Below, piece by piece: positions 1 through 9,549 of a stretch of DNA of 64,000 nucleotides (position 1 is the stretch's first letter; every line of letters begins with the position of its first letter). A program made the translations under genes and the position numbers. Below the pieces are notes generated by a model. The model was given only the letters and a program-made list of their open reading frames with translations, did no database searches and was not told where the DNA came from. Location of the stretch: assembly GCF_023555055.1 (NCBI RefSeq), contig NZ_JAMJPL010000002.1, positions 608,371 through 672,370 of the forward strand, read 5' to 3'. This DNA comes from Marinobacter sp. ATCH36. Lineage in GTDB: Bacteria > Pseudomonadota > Gammaproteobacteria > Pseudomonadales > Oleiphilaceae.

Positions 1-389
1 TTGCCGCCAAAGCTCTTAAAGAAGCCACCTATCACCTGCGTCGGTCATCCGAGTGGGTCAAACGTCTGGGCGATGGCACTGATGAGAGCCATCAACACAT
101 GCAGGATGCCGTGGATATCCTCTGGCGCTTCACCGGCGAACTGATCACCCCGGACGACACCGACCGTGTCATGGCCGAGGCGGGCATTGGTCCGGACCCC
201 GACCAGCTTGCCAAAGACTGGCGCGGCATGGTCAACGAGGTGCTCACTCAGGCCACGCTGACACCGGGCGCCGAAGACGCCTGGATGTACATGGGCGGCA
301 AGCACGGTGAGCACACCGAGCACCTTGGTTTCATTCTGGCAGAAATGCAGTTCCTGCAGAGGGCCTACCCCGATGCCACAACATGGTGA
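1..389 (+). CDS. paaC: PaaC, phenylacetyl-CoA epoxidase structural subunit (5'-truncated by window edge)
   Basis: The reading frame is open from base 3 to the TGA at 387-389, giving the last 128 residues. They contain the PaaC-like stretch HLRRSSEWVKRLGDGTDESH followed by a helical C-terminus. PaaC is the non-catalytic partner of the di-iron subunit PaaA in the complex that converts phenylacetyl-CoA to the 1,2-epoxide with O2. The gene overlaps the paaD start, and paaE and paaZ follow, which confirms the assignment. The N-terminal half lies outside the window. Confidence 0.9.
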   Translation, partial: AAKALKEATYHLRRSSEWVKRLGDGTDESHQHMQDAVDILWRFTGELITPDDTDRVMAEAGIGPDPDQLAKDWRGMVNEVLTQATLTPGAEDAWMYMGGKHGEHTEHLGFILAEMQFLQRAYPDATTW

Positions 390-942
390 TACAGACAGCC
401 GGTCAGCCGTCGATATTCTGATTGCCAGTGATCGGGTGCCGGCAAATGCCCGCCCCGATCTGCTGACAGAGGACGACATCTGGGCACTTCTGGAAGAGGT
501 CAAAGACCCGGAAGTGCCGGCGGTAAGTGTTGTGGAGCTCGGTATTATCCGTGCAGTGCGTTGGGACGGCAAAGAACTGTGCATTGATGTAACCCCGACA
601 TACTCCGGCTGCCCGGCTACCGAATTGATTGAAGAGCTGATTACCGAAGCCATGCGCGCTGCGGGCTTCCGGGATCCGAAAATCAATCAGGTGCTGACCC
701 CCGCCTGGACCACCGACTGGATTACAGACGAAGGCAAAGAGAAGCTTCGGGCATTCGGAATCGCACCACCCGAGGGCAGCTCCAGCAAGATGAGCCTGCT
801 TGGAGAACCGGAAGTCATTGCCTGCCCCCACTGCGGCAGCAAGGATACCGAGCGGGTCAGCGAATTCGGTTCCACTGCGTGCAAAGCACTTTATCGTTGC
901 AGGGAATGCCTCGAACCCTTCGACTATTTCAAATGCATCTAG
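373..942 (+). CDS. paaD: PaaD, Fe-S maturation-type subunit of phenylacetyl-CoA epoxidase
   Basis: This 189-residue protein has an N-terminal DUF59/MIP18-like domain (VKDPEVPAVSVVELGII; the TPTYSGCPA loop carries the conserved Cys). Its C-terminal zinc-ribbon-like tail has two CxxC pairs, CPHC and CREC. PaaD is thought to assist metal-centre assembly of the epoxidase. The ATG at 373 is chosen: it overlaps paaC by 17 bases and has AGAGGG upstream, and it gives a product slightly longer than usual. A GTG at 436 would give about 168 residues but has no clear Shine-Dalgarno sequence. It is cotranscribed with paaC and paaE. Confidence 0.88.
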   Translation: MPQHGDTDSRSAVDILIASDRVPANARPDLLTEDDIWALLEEVKDPEVPAVSVVELGIIRAVRWDGKELCIDVTPTYSGCPATELIEELITEAMRAAGFRDPKINQVLTPAWTTDWITDEGKEKLRAFGIAPPEGSSSKMSLLGEPEVIACPHCGSKDTERVSEFGSTACKALYRCRECLEPFDYFKCI

Positions 943-955
943 AGCCGATACGATC

Positions 956-2035
956 ATGAATAAATTCTACTCACTGACCCTCAAAGAGGTCAGACCTGAA
1001 ACAAGAAACGCCGTATCACTTGCTTTCGACGTGCCAGAAGAGCTGGCAGACAAGTTCCATTACAAACAAGGCCAACACCTGATTGTCCGGACCGAGCTGG
1101 ATGGCGAAGAAGTCCGCCGCTCCTACTCGATCTGCCGAAGCGTCAATGATCAGGAACTGCGCATTGCCGTCAAACAACTTCCCGGTGGCCGCTTCTCAAC
1201 CTACGCCAACGAGCAGCTCAAGCCCGGTGCGACTTTGGAAGTCATGCCGCCCCAGGGCCATTTCTCCATCGATCTGGACCCAGAACGCGAAGGCAACTAT
1301 CTGGCCGTCGCCGCTGGCAGCGGGATTACCCCGATCCTGTCGATCGTGAAGACCACGCTGGAGACAGAGCCGAAGAGCGAAGTCACCCTGTTCTATGGCA
1401 ACAAGGCCACCAGCAGCACCATGTTCCGGGACGAGCTTCAGGATCTGAAGAACGAGTACATGGCGCGCTTGAACCTGGTTTACATCTTCACCCGCGAAGA
1501 GCAGGACATCGACCTGTACAACGGACGCCTGGATCACGACAAGTGTGATGCCCTGTTCGACCACTGGATCAACGCAAAGGAGCTTACCGCCGCTTTCATC
1601 TGCGGCCCCCAGTTGATGACAGAAGACGTGAGGGATTCCCTGCTTCGTCACGGTATGGAGAAAAGCCGGATACATTACGAACTGTTTACACCGGTCGGCG
1701 GTGCGCCCCAGGCCCGCAAGGACCGGGACCCCGCCCACGTGGATCCCAGGTCCGTCAGCGAAGTGACCGTCATTGCCGATGGTCGTTCGTTGACATTCCC
1801 TCTGGTGCGCGATACCAGGAGCATCCTCGATGCCGGCAATGAAGAAGGCGCTGACCTACCTTACTCCTGCAAGGCCGGCGTCTGCTCCACCTGCCGCGCC
1901 AAGGTGGTGGAGGGCGAAGTGGAGATGGACCAGAACTTTGCCCTGGAGGATTACGAGGTAGAAGCGGGCTATGTGCTGTCATGCCAATCCTATCCGGTCA
2001 GCGACAAGGTGGTACTGGACTACGACGAGATGTAG
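956..2035 (+). CDS. paaE: PaaE, NADPH-dependent reductase of phenylacetyl-CoA epoxidase
   Basis: This 359-residue flavo-iron-sulfur protein delivers electrons from NADPH to the PaaA di-iron centre. The order of domains is an FAD-binding barrel (RRSYSIC near residue 55), an NAD(P)-binding domain (GSGITPILSI near 120, and CGPQLM) and a C-terminal plant-type 2Fe-2S ferredoxin domain with the cluster cysteines in SCKAGVCSTCRAKV and LSCQ. The ATG at 956 lies 13 bases after the paaD stop. The longer open frame upstream is the paaD region read in another frame and is ignored. Length and domain order match the family. Confidence 0.93.
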   Translation: MNKFYSLTLKEVRPETRNAVSLAFDVPEELADKFHYKQGQHLIVRTELDGEEVRRSYSICRSVNDQELRIAVKQLPGGRFSTYANEQLKPGATLEVMPPQGHFSIDLDPEREGNYLAVAAGSGITPILSIVKTTLETEPKSEVTLFYGNKATSSTMFRDELQDLKNEYMARLNLVYIFTREEQDIDLYNGRLDHDKCDALFDHWINAKELTAAFICGPQLMTEDVRDSLLRHGMEKSRIHYELFTPVGGAPQARKDRDPAHVDPRSVSEVTVIADGRSLTFPLVRDTRSILDAGNEEGADLPYSCKAGVCSTCRAKVVEGEVEMDQNFALEDYEVEAGYVLSCQSYPVSDKVVLDYDEM

Positions 2036-2063
2036 TCCCAGTTCAGCCAAAGCAAGACACGAA

Positions 2064-2097
2064 CAAGGCAAGTTCCGCAACAACGGGACTTGCCTTG
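2064..2097 (+). repeat. Intra-operon stem-loop between paaE and paaZ
   Basis: Inverted arms of 13 bp (2064-2076 and 2085-2097, one T-G wobble) enclose the loop GCAACAAC. No T-run follows, so it is not a standard intrinsic terminator. It sits in the 89-base gap between paaE and paaZ and could be an mRNA processing or stability element that sets their relative expression. Confidence 0.6.
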
Positions 2098-2124
2098 GCG
2101 TTTCAGAAACGAATGGAGTTTCCC

Positions 2125-4170
2125 ATGTCAGTCCTGAAAAGTTTAATTGCCGGCCAGTGGGTCGGTGAAAAGCCCGCCAAGGCGCTGCCCAGCGCCATAA
2201 ATGGCGAAATTGTGGCACACACCCACGACGACACCCTCGATTTCAAAAATGCCGTTGAGTATGGCCGCAAAGTTGGCGGCAAGAATCTGATGGCGATGGA
2301 TTTCCAGGAGCGCGCCCTGGCCCTGAAGGCCATGGCCATGTACCTCCAGGAATACAAGAAAGAGCTGTACGCGCTGTCGATGCATACCGGTTCCAGCAAA
2401 GGCGACAACGGAATCGATATTGATGGCGGTTTCGGCACCCTGTTTTCTTACGCCAGTATGGGCCGCCGCGAGCTGCCTTCCGGCAACGTTGTTCACGAAG
2501 GCCCGGTGACGCCACTGGGCAAGAACAACCACTTCGCCGGCACCCATATCCTGGTTCCCCGGGGCGGTGTAGCTGTTCATATTGATGCGTACAACTTCCC
2601 GGTATGGGGCATGCTGGAAAAATTCGCACCTACTTTCCTGGCGGGCATGCCCTCCATTGTGAAGCCGGCAACCTCAACCTGCTACGTGACCGAACTCGCC
2701 GTTCGCCTGATGCAGGAGTCCGGTGCTCTGCCCGATGGCAGTCTGCAGCTGATCATCGGCAGCACCGGCGATCTGTTCGAGCATCTTGAAGAACAGGACG
2801 TGGTTACCTTCACCGGCTCGGCTGCAACCGCTCGCAAACTCAAGAATCACCCGAACATCATCAACCGTTCGATTCCGTTCAATGCCGAGGCCGACTCACT
2901 GAACAGTGCAATTCTGGCACCAGACGTGACCCCCGAGCACGAAGAGTTCGATATTTTCGTGAGAGAAGTAGGCCGCGAGATGACCGCAAAAGCCGGCCAG
3001 AAGTGTACCGCTATCCGCCGTATCCTGGTGCCGAAAGATCAGGTGGACGCGGTCTGCGACAAGCTGAAAGAGCGGTTGTCGAAAGTCACCGTGGGAGATC
3101 CTTCGGTTGAAGGGGTACGCATGGGTGCACTGGCCTCCATCGATCAGCTTGAAGACGTCAAAGCCAACATCCAGGAACTGCTGAAAACCAGTGAACTGGT
3201 CATCGGGGGCGACGGCAGCTTCAGGCCGACAGGCGAAGGCACCGAGAAAGGCGCGTTCATTGAACCCCATGTTCTTCTGTGCCGAAACCCGGAAAATGGC
3301 TGCGGCGCACACGACATCGAGGCCTTTGGCCCGGTGGCAACCGTGATTCCCTACGACACTGTCGAAGATGCAGTGGCTCTGTGCGCGCAAGGCCGGGGCT
3401 CACTGGTTACTACTCTGACCACTCGTGACCCTGCCATTGCCGGCAGGATCGCCCCGCTGCTTGCGGCCTTCCACGGGCGCCTTCACCTGCTGGATGCTGA
3501 AGCTGCCAAGGAATCTACCGGCCATGGTTCCCCCCTGCCCATGCTCAAGCATGGTGGCCCGGGCCGCGCCGGTGGTGGTGAAGAGCTGGGCGGCATCCGC
3601 GCGGTACATCATTATTTGCAAAGAACCGCTATCCAGGGCTCTCCGAGCATGCTGGCAGCGGTCACCCGAGAGTACGTGCGCGGTGCCGATCTGATCGAAA
3701 CCGATGTGCACCCTTTCCGTCGCCACTTCGAAGACCTGCAGATCAACGAATCCCTGCTGACTCACCGGCGCACCGTCACCGAAGCCGACATCGTCAACTT
3801 CGGCTGTCTGTCCGGTGATCACTTCTATATGCACTTTGATGAAATTGCGGCGCGGGACTCCCAGTTCGGCAAGCGCATTGCCCATGGCTACTTCGTGCTT
3901 TCCGCTGCCGCCGGCCTGTTTGTTTACCCGGGTGAAGGTCCGGTGCTGGCGAACTACGGTCTGGACACCCTGCGCTTTATCGAGCCAGTTGCCCCGGGCG
4001 ACACCATTCGGGCACGCCTCACCTGCAAGCGCAAGATTGATCAGGGTCGGACATCTCCAGATGGACACCCGCAAGGTGTCGTGGTCTGGGATGTTCAGGT
4101 TCACAACCAGAACGACGAAATGGTTGCGAGCTACGACATCCTGACACTGGTTGCCAAAAAGCCCGAGTAA
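2125..4170 (+). CDS. paaZ: PaaZ, bifunctional oxepin-CoA hydrolase / 3-oxo-5,6-dehydrosuberyl-CoA semialdehyde dehydrogenase
   Basis: The 681-residue protein joins an N-terminal aldehyde dehydrogenase (glutamate in NAEADS, nucleophile in GQKCTA) to a C-terminal MaoC-type hot-dog hydratase. The hydratase Asp and His are in SGDHFYMH and the HGY motif lies shortly after. The hydratase opens the oxepin ring and the dehydrogenase oxidises the resulting aldehyde. The ATG at 2125 is preferred because GGAG lies about 6 bases upstream; an in-frame ATG at 2113 supplies that GGAG itself. Both catalytic halves look intact. Confidence 0.95.
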   Translation: MSVLKSLIAGQWVGEKPAKALPSAINGEIVAHTHDDTLDFKNAVEYGRKVGGKNLMAMDFQERALALKAMAMYLQEYKKELYALSMHTGSSKGDNGIDIDGGFGTLFSYASMGRRELPSGNVVHEGPVTPLGKNNHFAGTHILVPRGGVAVHIDAYNFPVWGMLEKFAPTFLAGMPSIVKPATSTCYVTELAVRLMQESGALPDGSLQLIIGSTGDLFEHLEEQDVVTFTGSAATARKLKNHPNIINRSIPFNAEADSLNSAILAPDVTPEHEEFDIFVREVGREMTAKAGQKCTAIRRILVPKDQVDAVCDKLKERLSKVTVGDPSVEGVRMGALASIDQLEDVKANIQELLKTSELVIGGDGSFRPTGEGTEKGAFIEPHVLLCRNPENGCGAHDIEAFGPVATVIPYDTVEDAVALCAQGRGSLVTTLTTRDPAIAGRIAPLLAAFHGRLHLLDAEAAKESTGHGSPLPMLKHGGPGRAGGGEELGGIRAVHHYLQRTAIQGSPSMLAAVTREYVRGADLIETDVHPFRRHFEDLQINESLLTHRRTVTEADIVNFGCLSGDHFYMHFDEIAARDSQFGKRIAHGYFVLSAAAGLFVYPGEGPVLANYGLDTLRFIEPVAPGDTIRARLTCKRKIDQGRTSPDGHPQGVVVWDVQVHNQNDEMVASYDILTLVAKKPE

Positions 4171-4226
4171 CAGCGGGCTTGCCAGACTTTCTTCCTGTCC
4201 TGGACCCCAGGGAGAAAGTCACAGGC

Positions 4227-4270
4227 AAATAAAAGGGGGACAGGTCGCAAGACCTGTCCCCCTTTTATTT
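4227..4270. terminator. Perfect 20-bp hairpin with GCAA tetraloop, likely bidirectional terminator
   Basis: AAATAAAAGGGGGACAGGTC (4227-4246) is followed by the loop GCAA and its exact reverse complement (4251-4270). The stem ends in A-rich and T-rich arms on both sides, so it would yield a U-rich tail in either direction. It lies between the convergent paaZ and hemerythrin-LivF genes. The unusually perfect stem also resembles a REP-type repeat unit. Confidence 0.8.
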
Positions 4271-4292
4271 GTGCTTTATAAGCTTCGGGCGA

Positions 4293-5657
4293 TCACATAC
4301 CCAGGTAGGCCTCACGTACTTTCTCATTACTGAGCAGTTCCCGGCCGGTGCCTTCAATCACCACTCTTCCGGTTTCAAGAACATAACCACGGTCTGCCAG
4401 CGCAAGCGCCTGGGAGGCGTTCTGTTCGACCAGGAAGATGGTGATGCCCTCCTCCTTCAGCTCCTTAACGATGTTAAAGATTTCTTCGATGATCAACGGC
4501 GCAAGGCCCATACTGGGCTCGTCCATAAGCAGCAGCCTTGGTTTGGCCATCAGCGCACGGCCCATGGCCAGCATCTGCTGCTGGCCACCGGAAAGCTCAC
4601 CGGCCAGGTTATGGCGCTTCTGTCGAAGAATGGGGAACCTGGTGTACATACGCTCCAGATCCTCCATCACTTCTGGAGTCTTGCCACGGGTATAGGCACC
4701 AAGCAGCAGATTGTCGTGGACACTGAGATCCTTGAACACCTGACGGCCCTCGGGCACCTGCACGATACCATCGGCCACCCGCTGGTCCGACGAGATCTTC
4801 GCCAGATCCTTGCCCTCGAACATAATCGTGCCACGGTCAGTGGGTTGTAATCCGGAGATGGTCATCAGCAGGGTTGATTTGCCAGCACCATTGGCACCCA
4901 CCAGCGATACGATCTCACCGCTGTTGATTCGAATATCAATATCGTGGAGCGCTTCAATCTGGCCGTAAGATGTTGCCAGCCCATTGATGGACAGCATTTC
5001 CTGCTGGGCGTGCGGCGCGGTCACCCGATCCACGTGCTTGAGACCCAGCCCGCCAAACCTTTCAGGGGTGTAGCTGACAATCTGGTGACGCAGCTCCCGG
5101 AACTCTTCGCGGACCCTCTCACCAAACAACGGGTCGTTTTCCACATCCCGCGCTTCGATAATCTGCTGCCAGTCTTCCTCAGTGAGCAGTTTTCTCGCCC
5201 GCGGAATAACCACACCTTCTTCCTTGCGGATATGCTTACGGAGGGCCTCTGTAAAACGAGCCAGGGCATGACTGAATTCTTCACGCCCTTCCGGCCAGTT
5301 CTCTTCGCATTGCGTCAGTAATTGGCGCAACTCCACCAGTTTTTCATGGCCTATCACGTAGCCCCTGGCCAGCTTCTCCAGCAGAGGTGCTGTCTCGGGA
5401 GACTTCTCACTGAGCCGTTTGTACAGCTCAATGTCCGTGGGCGTGCTATGCACCCGCTGGGAGAAATGCTGAATATAATCAAAAATCGTCTTGAACAGCC
5501 GCTCATCCGGCCGCTGATCATTGAGGTTCATATCGCTCAGAAGCTGATCCAGCAGATCAAGGATCCGCCAAAGCGCCTGATGTTCACGGACGATAATTCG
5601 TACGGCCTGCTCACTGCGTGACTGGGCAGGCGCCATTTCAGTGTGTTGCTCGCTCAT
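4293..5657 (-). CDS. Hemerythrin-like domain fused to LivF-type ABC transporter ATPase
   Basis: This 454-residue protein has two parts in one open frame. Residues 1 to about 200 form a helical hemerythrin/HHE-like domain with His26, His70, His104 and KHIRKEE (His142, Glu146). The glutamate expected after the second histidine is not evident (HSTPTD), so full metal binding is uncertain. Residues 221-454 are a complete LivF ATPase: Walker A GANGAGKST near 254, signature LSGGQQQ, Walker B LLLMDEP. A normal LivF alone is about 234 residues. An internal ATG at codon 221 could in principle give free LivF, but its AGGA lies too close. It is the last gene of the importer operon, convergent with paaZ. 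Confidence 0.88.
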   Translation of the reverse strand: MSEQHTEMAPAQSRSEQAVRIIVREHQALWRILDLLDQLLSDMNLNDQRPDERLFKTIFDYIQHFSQRVHSTPTDIELYKRLSEKSPETAPLLEKLARGYVIGHEKLVELRQLLTQCEENWPEGREEFSHALARFTEALRKHIRKEEGVVIPRARKLLTEEDWQQIIEARDVENDPLFGERVREEFRELRHQIVSYTPERFGGLGLKHVDRVTAPHAQQEMLSINGLATSYGQIEALHDIDIRINSGEIVSLVGANGAGKSTLLMTISGLQPTDRGTIMFEGKDLAKISSDQRVADGIVQVPEGRQVFKDLSVHDNLLLGAYTRGKTPEVMEDLERMYTRFPILRQKRHNLAGELSGGQQQMLAMGRALMAKPRLLLMDEPSMGLAPLIIEEIFNIVKELKEEGITIFLVEQNASQALALADRGYVLETGRVVIEGTGRELLSNEKVREAYLGM

Positions 5658-5674
5658 GTGAAATGTCTCCTTGC

Positions 5675-6433
5675 TCAGCCACCCAGATAGGCGGCGATAA
5701 CGTCCGGGTTCTGACGGATTTCCTCGGGCGTACCCTCGGCCAGAACGCGACCATAGTTAAGCACCAGCAACCGGTCAGAAATACCCATCACCAGTTTCAT
5801 GTCGTGCTCAACCAGCATCACGGTTATGCCCTGCTGCGCGATTTTCCGGATTAACTCTTCCAGTGCCGCCGTTTCGACGGCATTCAGACCCGCAGCCGGC
5901 TCATCCAGCAGGATCACCTTGGGCTCCGCTGCCAGAGCCCGGGCAATCTCGAGCCGCTTGAGGGCACCGTAGGACATGGCAGATGCCTCTGCGCCCAGAT
6001 AGTCACCACAGCCAACATACTCCATCAGCTCAGCTGCGCGCTTACGGGCAGCTTCCTCGTTATGACGGAGAGACGGCAAGCGGAACAGCGTGGTGAACAG
6101 GTTACTCTTCAGCTGCAGATGACGGCCGAGCATGACGTTCTCAATGGCGGTCATATTCATGCAGATCTGCATCTGCTGAAAAGTCCGGCACATGCCGCGC
6201 TCTGCGAGCTGGTTCGGCTCCAGCTTTGCAGTGCTCTCACCATTGAGCCGGATTTCACCCTTTGTCGGTGTATAAAGACCGGTGATCAGGTTGAACAACG
6301 TCGTCTTGCCAGCACCGTTGGGGCCGATAACAGAGTAGACCTGCCCCGCCTCTACGGAAAAACTGACCCCCTCAACCGCATGGACACCACCGAAAGCCTT
6401 ATCCAGACCTTTGACCTCAACCAGTGCTGTCAT
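5675..6433 (-). CDS. LivG-type ABC transporter ATP-binding protein
   Basis: This 252-residue ATPase has Walker A GPNGAGKT, signature MSYGALKRLEIARAL, Walker B VILLDEPAAGLN and an H-loop in LVEHDM. It belongs to the LivG branch of high-affinity branched-chain amino acid transporters and would pair with the hemerythrin-LivF subunit on the cytoplasmic face. The start overlaps the stop of the permease gene upstream by 4 bases. The substrate is probably an aromatic acid, given the paa neighbours, but sequence does not prove it. Confidence 0.92.
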   Translation of the reverse strand: MTALVEVKGLDKAFGGVHAVEGVSFSVEAGQVYSVIGPNGAGKTTLFNLITGLYTPTKGEIRLNGESTAKLEPNQLAERGMCRTFQQMQICMNMTAIENVMLGRHLQLKSNLFTTLFRLPSLRHNEEAARKRAAELMEYVGCGDYLGAEASAMSYGALKRLEIARALAAEPKVILLDEPAAGLNAVETAALEELIRKIAQQGITVMLVEHDMKLVMGISDRLLVLNYGRVLAEGTPEEIRQNPDVIAAYLGG

Positions 6434-7437
6434 GCCTCACCTCCCGTCTTTTTGCGGATTCTTTTGGAAACGGCAGCGGTAAGCGTTGGCAGCAGACCCT
6501 TGGGCATGAAAATCATGGTGAGCATGAGGATCAAGCCGAACATGACGTGCTCCAAATCCTGAAAATCCGCCAGAACCTGGGGCAACAGTTTCAGAACCAC
6601 GGCGCCGAGAATCACACCGAAAGTGGACCCCATACCACCCAACACCACCATGGTGATAAAGAGAATGGAGAACTCGAAGCTCGCAATTGCCGGCGTGATA
6701 AAGCCCTGGAAATGCGCATAAAGACCGCCCATCAAGCTTGCATAGATGGCCGATATCACGAACACGAGGCTTTTGTACTTCGCTGTGTCGACTCCCACTA
6801 CGCTTGCGGCTACTTCCGAGCCCTTTACAGATCGCAATGCGCGACCAATTGGAGATTGAATGAGGTTCAGGGCGAACCAGACCGCCAGCAGAAGTATCAC
6901 GCTGGAAAACATATACCAGGCCTGAACACCAGAAATCTCCAGCCCGAACAGCGAATAGGTACCAAAGGGGCTGAGCTCCCAGCCGAATACCTCGAAAGCC
7001 GGGACCGGCATACCGTCGGGGCCACCAGTAATGGCCCGTTCGTTATTCAGGATAATGGCAATAATGAAGCCGACGGCCAGGGTTGCCATTGACAGGTAAT
7101 GCCCTTTCAGACGCAGTATCGGTCGGCCCACTATCCAGGCAATTATGCCGACAATGATGGCACCGGCCACCAGTGCGGGCACAGATGGCCAGCCATAAGT
7201 TCCGGTTGCGATACCCGAGAAGTAAGCACCCAGGCCAAAGAACCCAGCATGGCCGAGACTGATCTGGCCGGCAAAGCCCACCAGCAGGTTCAGTCCAACC
7301 ACGGTGGCGGCAAGAATGGCTATTTGGGTAGCCAGCTCATAATGGAAAGGGTTGCTCAGAAAGGCCGGCAGAATAATGAGGATGAGTGTGAGAACCACCA
7401 ACCCCTGGAGACGCGACTGCATAAACCGATTCAACAT
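6430..7437 (-). CDS. LivM-type ABC transporter permease
   Basis: This 335-residue, very hydrophobic protein has about ten predicted membrane segments. It carries the LivM/LivH-type motifs GLNLLVGFAGQISLGHAGFFGLGAY near the N-terminus and GGMGSTFGVILGA near the C-terminus. It is one of the two channel subunits of the importer. The gene shares its first base with the end of the LivH gene and overlaps the LivG gene by 4 bases, so the cluster is an operon. Confidence 0.92.
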   Translation of the reverse strand: MLNRFMQSRLQGLVVLTLILIILPAFLSNPFHYELATQIAILAATVVGLNLLVGFAGQISLGHAGFFGLGAYFSGIATGTYGWPSVPALVAGAIIVGIIAWIVGRPILRLKGHYLSMATLAVGFIIAIILNNERAITGGPDGMPVPAFEVFGWELSPFGTYSLFGLEISGVQAWYMFSSVILLLAVWFALNLIQSPIGRALRSVKGSEVAASVVGVDTAKYKSLVFVISAIYASLMGGLYAHFQGFITPAIASFEFSILFITMVVLGGMGSTFGVILGAVVLKLLPQVLADFQDLEHVMFGLILMLTMIFMPKGLLPTLTAAVSKRIRKKTGGEA

Positions 7438-8312
7438 CAGACACGCTCCACTACTTTGGCACCGAAGAGCCCTCGGGGCATGAAGAATAGCACCAGCAGT
7501 ATCATGGAGAACGCAACTGCATCCTTGTAGTCGGAAGAGATGTAACCGGCTGCCATAGCTTCAACGATACCGAGGGCAAGGCCACCGACAACAGCGCCCA
7601 CGCCGCTGCCAAGTCCACCAATTGCTGCAGCGACAAAGCCTTTCAGGCCAAGAATGATACCGATGTCATAGGAGGTGAAGGTGATCGGCGCAACGACAAT
7701 GCCGGCTACCGAACCTAGCAGCGCAGATACCATAAAGGCCAACATCAGCACCATCTGAGTGCGTATACCCACCAGACGTGCCGCTTCCTTGTTCATGGAG
7801 GTGGCCAGAATCGCCTTTCCGATCAGTGTCTTGGTGAAGAACAGCACGAGAGCCACTACCACAACGGCACCAATACCGAGAACCCAGAGGCTCTGACTAT
7901 TCAGAACGGCACCAAAAACCCGGATAGGCTCATCGCTACTGAAATTCTGCATCACATGGTATTCCTTGCCCCAGACTAGCTGGGCAATACCACGAATAAA
8001 AATGGACGCACCGATCGTAATTATGATCAGGGTAACCACGTCAGCCTGCTTGGCCGGTGCAATGGCGAAGCGCTGAAGAGCAATCCCAAGCACGCCAGCG
8101 AGGGTGATCGCCAGCACGATCGCAATCACCATGGGTACGCCCATGGCAGTCAGTGAAACGGTCGCCATACCTCCAATCATCAGGAATTCGCCCTGGGCGA
8201 AGTTGATGACATGACTGGCGTTGTAAATCAGGGTAAAGCCGAGAGCGATCAGAGCGTAGGTCGCACCGATCGTAACCCCGGTGAACAGGTACTGTAAGAA
8301 TTCTGCGAGCAT
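7437..8312 (-). CDS. LivH-type ABC transporter permease
   Basis: This 291-residue membrane protein has the LivH signature segments YALIALGFTLIYNASHVINF near the N-terminus and the EAA-like loop GLKGFVAAAIGGLGSGVGAV near residue 225. It is the second permease of the importer and probably forms a heterodimer with the LivM protein. It lies 79 bases downstream of the binding-protein gene; that gap shows no strong terminator, so readthrough is expected. Confidence 0.92.
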   Translation of the reverse strand: MLAEFLQYLFTGVTIGATYALIALGFTLIYNASHVINFAQGEFLMIGGMATVSLTAMGVPMVIAIVLAITLAGVLGIALQRFAIAPAKQADVVTLIIITIGASIFIRGIAQLVWGKEYHVMQNFSSDEPIRVFGAVLNSQSLWVLGIGAVVVVALVLFFTKTLIGKAILATSMNKEAARLVGIRTQMVLMLAFMVSALLGSVAGIVVAPITFTSYDIGIILGLKGFVAAAIGGLGSGVGAVVGGLALGIVEAMAAGYISSDYKDAVAFSMILLVLFFMPRGLFGAKVVERV

Positions 8313-8391
8313 AGCGGTGGTTCCGGTCGAACATCGGCTGGCGACTAATCCGAAAGGGCAGCCGCCAGCCGCGAGACAGGTGAAAGGGAGA

Positions 8392-9549
8392 TCAGTTAAT
8401 CAGTTTCCATTCGCCGTTCTGTACTTCCAGAATGCGGAAGGAATCTGCATCGAGACCGTTGTGGTCTTCCGGCGACATGTTGAATTCACCGGTAACGCCG
8501 ACGTAGCCCTTGATATTCTCCAGTGCGTTACGCACCGCTTCAGGGTCCGTGGAGCCAGCTTCTTCAATAGCGCGCACCGCCAGCATCAGGCCGTCGTAGG
8601 CGTAGGCACCAAAGGTAGATACCTTGGAGTCCCAGCGAGACTCATACTCTGCCTTGTAGTTCTGAACGACTTCTTTCTGGGGATCGTCATCCGGCAGAGA
8701 ATCCGGCACAAGCAGCGGAGATGCAGGCAAACGCAGACCTTCGGCAGAGGAACCAGCCAACTCCAGGAAGCTATCGGATGCCACACCGTGGGATTGGTAG
8801 AATGGCAGCTCCATTCCCAGCTGGGCATAGTTCCTGGTCACAATGGCCGGACCCTGACCAAAACCGAAGTTCAGAACCGCTTCAACACCCTTTGTGTTAC
8901 GGATATTGGTCAATTGAGCGGTCATGTCTGTATCAGATCCGCTATAGGTAACATCAGCAAGTATTTCCATACCCATCTGCTCTGCCACTTCCAGAGTCTG
9001 GGTGCGGCCGGAACTACCGAAACCACCGGTGCCGGAGATCAGGCCAATCCTGGTGATACCGCGGTCTTTCATGTCGGTAAGGATGCGCTCGGCGGCCATA
9101 CGGTCAGACTGCGGAGTCTTGAACACCCATTTCTTCACCGGGGTGGTAATAACCACAGCACCCGCCAGAGAAATGAAGGGAACCTGCGCCTGCTCAATCA
9201 GGGGTACCGCGGCCATGGTCGCACCGGTGGTGCTGCCACCGACGATGATATCAACACGATCGGACCGGATCAGTCGGCTGGCGAAGTTTCGGGCAGACGA
9301 GGCGTTGCCAACGTCGTCGTAGTGGATCAACTCCAGCTGACGACCAAGGACACCACCTTCTTCATTAATTTTTTCAACATACATCTCGAGCGTTTTCAGC
9401 TCGGGATCACCAAGGAAGGATGCTGGACCTGTGACAGACAGGAAAGAACCGATCTTGATGGGTTCAGCTGCCTGGGCACTCATCATCATGAGGCCGGCAG
9501 CGGCTATAACTGCGCATTTTCCTGCGCGACGTATCATTGTTTTGAGCAT
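8392..9549 (-). CDS. Periplasmic substrate-binding protein of LivK/aromatic-acid type
   Basis: The 385-residue protein starts with a signal peptide: basic residues, a hydrophobic run ending MMMSAQA, and predicted cleavage before AEPIKIGS. The rest is a type I periplasmic-binding fold (Peripla_BP_6), with IKIGSFLSVTGPASFLGDPE at the mature N-terminus and GGSTTGATMAAVPL in the middle. Such proteins bind branched-chain amino acids or aromatic acids. The divergent PaaX-like gene and convergent paa genes point to phenylacetate or a relative. It is the first gene of the importer operon. Confidence 0.88.
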   Translation of the reverse strand: MLKTMIRRAGKCAVIAAAGLMMMSAQAAEPIKIGSFLSVTGPASFLGDPELKTLEMYVEKINEEGGVLGRQLELIHYDDVGNASSARNFASRLIRSDRVDIIVGGSTTGATMAAVPLIEQAQVPFISLAGAVVITTPVKKWVFKTPQSDRMAAERILTDMKDRGITRIGLISGTGGFGSSGRTQTLEVAEQMGMEILADVTYSGSDTDMTAQLTNIRNTKGVEAVLNFGFGQGPAIVTRNYAQLGMELPFYQSHGVASDSFLELAGSSAEGLRLPASPLLVPDSLPDDDPQKEVVQNYKAEYESRWDSKVSTFGAYAYDGLMLAVRAIEEAGSTDPEAVRNALENIKGYVGVTGEFNMSPEDHNGLDADSFRILEVQNGEWKLIN

